A DNA stretch of 10,032 nucleotides from Thalassiosira profunda. Taxonomy: Eukaryota; Bacillariophyta; Thalassiosirophyceae; Thalassiosirales; Thalassiosiraceae. This document shows positions 6,418-10,032 of this stretch, one piece after another. A program made the translations under genes and the position numbers. Numbering within the stretch: the stretch's first letter is position 1; every line of letters begins with the position of its first letter. The stretch covers positions 1 to 10,032 of the forward strand of contig JALLAP010001081.1 in assembly GCA_036939355.1 (NCBI GenBank). Reading direction: 5' to 3'. Under the pieces are notes generated by a model. The model did not search any database. It had not been told where the DNA came from and saw only the letters and a program-made list of their open reading frames with translations.

Positions 6418-9400
6418 ATGAATTTTTTGTGCATCTCCGCGGCCCTCGTGGGCCTCATGGCGACCCAGCCGGCTCTCGGTGGAGAGGTGAGGCAGTCATT
6501 CGATCGGTGGCGGCGTCCTTGCATTTGGTGCCGAAAGAAGGGGCTCACCCTCTGTCTCTCGCCCTCCCATCCGCAGCTGCGCGGTCGTGCCCTCGCCGAC
6601 GAGGAGAGATGTGCCCGCGTCATCGCCATCGCCCGGGCCCCAGACCGCGCCCCCCTGCGCACGACCGATGGCGGCGGTGGGCACGTTCGGGACGAGGACT
6701 TCGTGTGCGAGAGCAGCGATGGGCGCACGCGCCCCCTCAAGGGCTCGGATGGCCAGATGAAGGAGCTGCGACGGATGCTCGCGGGAGGGAGGTTCGTGAG
6801 CGCCGAGTCGACCGTCGCGGTGGAGCCGGGGTCGTCGCGCGACGATGCCGTCCGCCTCCCTCCGGGAAAGATCCTCGTCAAGAGGGCGAGTAGGGCGAGT
6901 CGAGACCGCACCGATGGCGGCCGCGGCCTGGCAGCGCACGAGGGACAAAAGGCGGTGCTAGTCGTGCGCGTGGAGGACGTCGACGGGAGGGCTCATCCGG
7001 ACCCCGCCGACGTTGTCTCGGACAAGGTGTTTGGCACTCACGGCGACCGCGTCAATGCCAAGAGCCAGCTCGCGGCGTGCTCCTACGGCAAGTTCGTCGT
7101 CTCGAACGACTACGCCGTGGACATCTCCGATCACCTGTCCGCTCCGGGCGTTGTGGACGTCGACATTCCCATCTCGCTCGTCGAGAACGGCCCCACCGCG
7201 ATCGAGAACGCAGTCCGGCAGGCAGTGGAGGAGAAGTTGGGCTTCGATTTGCCCGGGCCTTTCGACCACGTGATGTACGTCCTCGAGAGCTGTCACAACT
7301 CGTGCGGGTGGGCGGCGTATGCCTGGATCAACTCGTGGCTGAGCGTCTATGTCGGAGACAACTACAAGTACCCCGCCGTCCAGCTTCACGAGGTGAGCTC
7401 CTTATCTATTGTTTCAGCTTTGTTCGTTGTCCATTCGGAGATCTCACATCTTGTCTTTCGTCGATCCCAAGATTGGGCACAACATGAATCTGGTAAGCTC
7501 TGGCGTGTGTTGTTGTTCGTTTGAGCACATCTTGTGTCTAACATGTATGTGCATTCCGATCAATACTAGGGCCACTCTGGCGGTATCGATGGCTCGGCGT
7601 ACACCGATCACAGCTGCATTATGGGCAATCCTCACTTTGCTGATGACATCGGCGTCTTGTGCTTCAACGCGGCAAAGAGCTGGCAGATTGCCAACGAGGG
7701 CGGCAGCTGGTACAACGAGAATGAGAGCGATACGATTGTCTGGAACTCCGGGGTGGCCAGCGGATCGCAATGGACGGGCGCGATCGTCGGCATCGCCGAC
7801 TACCGCAACAATCCAAATGGCCGACCCATCGTCGTGAAGCTCGAGTCCGGCGGGCCAATCGACTTGTTTGTAGGATTCAACCGAAAGAGTGGCATCAACT
7901 TCGAGACGAAGCAAGCTCAAAACAGTGTGACAGTGATCGAAGCCGGAAACGACGGCCTCGGCTATTCCCAGTCATTTGTGAAAGCCATTCTCGCCCAAGG
8001 CGATTCGTACACCGCCGCGAATTGGCGCGGCTCGGGCTTGGATATGATCGTGCACGTCAAAGAGATCAACCTCGATGCCAACCCTGCCTATGCGGACGTC
8101 AGCATGTCGCTCGGCATCGCGTGCGGCAACGGCGTGTGTGAGCTTGGCGAGACCCCAACGAACTGCGCCACCGACTGCTTCGGCAAGGAGCTGACAACGA
8201 CTTTCAACCATGACCTCGGCAGCTCCGTGGGGAATCTGTTTCTTGTGAAGGCGACTTGCGACATCGAAATCACATCTCTGTACATCAGTACTCTCGCGCG
8301 AGGGGATGGGGAGGTGAGACCGGTACGCGGAGTTTGGTGCGCTTGCAAATCGCTTGTCTCATCCTCTCGACTTCTGCAGGTACGAGTGTATACCCGCTTT
8401 GGCAGCTACGCCGGCTTCGAACAGAGCACTGGCGGCTGGACCATCATCTACTCTGGCCTCGTGGACCAGCTTGGCGCGGGGCGTCCGACCTTCCTGGGAC
8501 GCTTTCTGACAAACGTGGTTGTACGGACAGGTGCATACCAATCGTTCTACGTCGTTGCGGAAGGCGGATTGGTCGACTCAGAAGGAAGCCGGGAGTTCAC
8601 CGCGTTCGCTTCGGACAACTGCGTTCAGCTCTGTGAGTCTTTCTCTCTGTTACTGCTTGAAGTTGACAAGAGCTCGCGAGACTGACATCATTTCTCTTTA
8701 CAGTCGAAGGATCCAGCACTGAGATGGTATTCGGCCAGGATGCTACAGCCCCCAGAGTTTGGAATGGAATCGTCCAGTACGTAGCTCAGCATATCTCTGC
8801 TTGAGCTTCTGAATACATTCATATGATTATCATGTGCTGACTTGTTGCTCGTCGATATCGCAGGTACGATATCACCACACACATCACAGATAGTCCCACC
8901 GGCTCGCCCACCGATTCACCCACGTCGTCGTGCGGAAACAAGTATTGCGATTCGGACGAAGATTCTGCCTCATGCCCGTCGGATTGCATCGACAATGAGC
9001 TCGAGACCACCTACGACTACGATTCGGGCAGCAACGGCAACATGTTCGTGGTGAAGAGTCGGCGCGATGTGACGATCACATCCCTTGCAATCAACACAAT
9101 GGCCAAGGGCGAAGGTGCAGGTAAGCTCTTGCAAGCTCTTGATGCGCATAGTTTGGCTTTCGATTCTAAGGTTGCCTCTTTCAGTGAAAATATACACTCG
9201 CAGAGGGACGTACACTGGGCACGAGCGCAGTGGCGGTGGATGGCGCCTTATTTACGACAACGCAGCCACTCAGATGAAGGGAAGGGGGCGTCCCACGGTG
9301 CTTGATGGTATGGACGCCGTGACCATCTCTTCCGGAGCGTATCAGACTTTTTACGTGTGGGCCGAGAGGAAGCTTGTGTACAAGCGCGGGTTCATCGAAA

Positions 9401-9531
9401 AGATGCCGTTTGCTTCCGACGAGTCTCTGATCGTATTCGAGGGCATTGGCGTGAAGGATCTCTTTGGTCCGGTGGCGTATTCTCCCCGTGTCTGGAGCGG
9501 AAGCATCGCTTACAAAACGTCCGTCCTCTGA
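6418..9531 (+). CDS. Secreted peptidase M11 (gametolysin-like) zinc metalloprotease with two C-terminal modules
   Basis: Proposed CDS: join(6418..6486, 6577..7392, 7472..7492, 7570..8313, 8380..8632, 8704..8776, 8864..9120, 9185..9531), about 859 residues. All seven introns are GT-AG, 64-90 bases, and join in frame. Residues 1-22 are a signal peptide (MNFLCISAALVGLMA...). Residues 24 to about 147 look like a propeptide. The M11 catalytic region follows: FGTHGDRVNAKSQLAACSYGKF (175-196), then HEIGHNMNLGHSGG with zinc ligands H294, H298, H304 and base E295, then the Met-turn CIMG (M320). The region to about 486 (VGFNRKSGIN and on) is M11-like. Two accessory modules (487-659 and 682-859) each start with a C-x4-C-x8-C-x3-C motif. 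M11 enzymes such as Chlamydomonas gametolysin digest cell-wall protein; a similar wall or matrix role here is inference. The last N-terminal intron and two small introns are the least certain parts. Confidence 0.9.
7472..7492 (+). other. 21-base microexon encoding the core of the zinc-binding motif
   Basis: The exon codes for IGHNMNL (residues 296-302). It is bounded by CCCAAG on the left (intron 7393-7471, donor GTGAGC) and by GTAAGC on the right (intron 7493-7569, acceptor CTAG). Both introns are phase 0. Only with this exon is HExxHxxxxxH complete: HE comes from the exon before it and GHSGG from the exon after it. Confidence 0.88.
8122..8776 (+). repeat. C-terminal accessory module A of the M11 protease
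   Basis: Residues 487 to about 659 begin CGNGVCELGETPTNCATDC, then a beta-rich domain with FLVKATCDIEITSLYI, VRVYTRFGSYAGFE, GGWTIIYSG, GAYQSFYV and PRVWNGIVQ. Introns 8314-8379 and 8633-8703 interrupt it. The domain resembles repeated domains I associate with diatom secreted proteins; substrate or wall targeting is a guess. Confidence 0.75.
8931..9528 (+). repeat. C-terminal accessory module B of the M11 protease
   Basis: Residues 682-859 begin CGNKYCDSDEDSASCPSDC with exactly the Cys spacing of module A, then FVVKSRRDVTITSLAI, VKIYTRRGTYTGHE, GGWRLIYDN, GAYQTFYV and PRVWSGSIAY. This is a clear tandem duplicate of module A, separated by a short SPTGSPTDSPTSS linker. It has one intron (9121-9184) against two in A. 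Confidence 0.78.
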
Positions 9532-9671
9532 TCACTCTTCTCGTCGCGGTCCTGGGTATCTGTGTTGTACAGACTGCCGACCTTGCATCCTGTGAAGTAA
9601 GATAGTGCATACAATAGCCTGCATTTCCCAAGTATGATGGGTCTTCTACCTCGTACTCTGTTGCAACGCTG

Positions 9672-9698
9672 AAAGCACGACAGCTGAAAGCGTGCTTT
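9672..9698. repeat. Small hairpin in the protease 3' flank
   Basis: AAAGCACG (9672-9679) and CGTGCTTT (9691-9698) are exact inverted repeats around an 11-base loop. GCTGAAAGC also occurs twice in direct orientation here (9668-9676 and 9683-9691). It may fold in the 3' UTR; no function is assigned. Confidence 0.45.
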
Positions 9699-9795
9699 GG
9701 TCTGAGGTAGTCATTTTTTGTCCTCTCCGAGTAGTGTCTCGGTACTAACTGACATCCGTTCAAGGCGAGATTTTGCTCGCGACGGTGCCCCTCCT

Positions 9796-9823
9796 CGAAC
9801 GGCGGCGTTGTATCTGCCGTTCG
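9796..9823. repeat. Small hairpin in the right-end intergenic region
   Basis: CGAACGGC (9796-9803) and GCCGTTCG (9816-9823) are exact inverted repeats around a 12-base loop. In GC-rich DNA such short stems can arise by chance. Confidence 0.35.
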
Positions 9824-10032
9824 CCCGCAATGCCGGTTTTGTGGTGCCTGTGCCCCTCCATTCCTCCCTCGGCGTTGCACATGCCACCTCTCATAATCTT
9901 GGCTGCCCGACGCTTTGCTCCGCCGCCGTCCCCCGCCTCGCAGCTGCACCTCCCATTCATTGGACGATTTCTGCAACGACGCACTGCAACTGCAACGCGA
10001 GAGCTGGCCGATAAGCGCCCATGATACTGCGA

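Larger units (their letters stand above)
9532..10032. other. 3' flank of the protease gene; no gene seen
   Basis: About 500 bases follow the stop codon. No coding frame with credible protein features, no tRNA and no long repeat was found. The first part should hold the 3' UTR; the rest (from about 9780) becomes C-rich like the other intergenic regions and may be the flank of a gene beyond the window. Confidence 0.45.

Noticed and set aside
9718..10024. Small overlapping open frames on both strands near the right end
   Set aside because: They are short, of biased composition, and show no splice pattern, signal peptide or recognisable domain.

Overview
This window is nuclear DNA from a eukaryotic microalga, most likely a centric diatom of Thalassiosira type. 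The basis is short GT-AG introns (64-90 bases), long Ser-Pro-Thr/Pro-Ser linkers typical of stramenopile secreted proteins, and a peptidase M11 gene with algal accessory modules. The diatom assignment is an inference from protein style, not a database match. One ambiguous base (N at 530) looks like a collapsed assembly gap.

Layout. (1) Positions 1-1344, minus strand: the N-terminal part of exportin-2/CSE1, the importin-alpha recycling factor, running off the left edge. (2) Positions 1345-1878: a divergent intergenic region with CTCG and G/C homopolymer tracts. (3) Positions 1879-5884, plus strand: a four-exon gene for a secreted protein of about 1255 residues. It has a signal peptide, an RXL-like site, a Lys-rich segment, a Cu/Zn-superoxide-dismutase-like domain that seems to have lost metal-ligand histidines, then two copies of a [Cys-flanked chitin-binding-like module + 144-residue Trp-rich domain] unit joined by PT/SP linkers. 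(4) Positions 5885-6417: intergenic, holding a 165-bp MITE-like element with 21-bp inverted ends and an 8-bp flanking duplication. (5) Positions 6418-9531, plus strand: an eight-exon gene for a secreted M11 (gametolysin-like) zinc metalloprotease of about 859 residues with two C-terminal accessory modules. A 21-base microexon carries most of its zinc-binding motif. (6) Positions 9532-10032: no gene seen, two small hairpins.

CSE1 is a housekeeping nuclear-transport gene with no evident link to its neighbours. The two plus-strand genes both encode secreted, SPT-linker proteins and could both act in the cell wall or extracellular matrix, but that shared role is inference. The most interesting points are the microexon at the protease active site, the exact domain duplication in which only one copy keeps introns, the degenerate SOD-like domain in a silica-protein-like architecture, and the MITE upstream of the protease gene.
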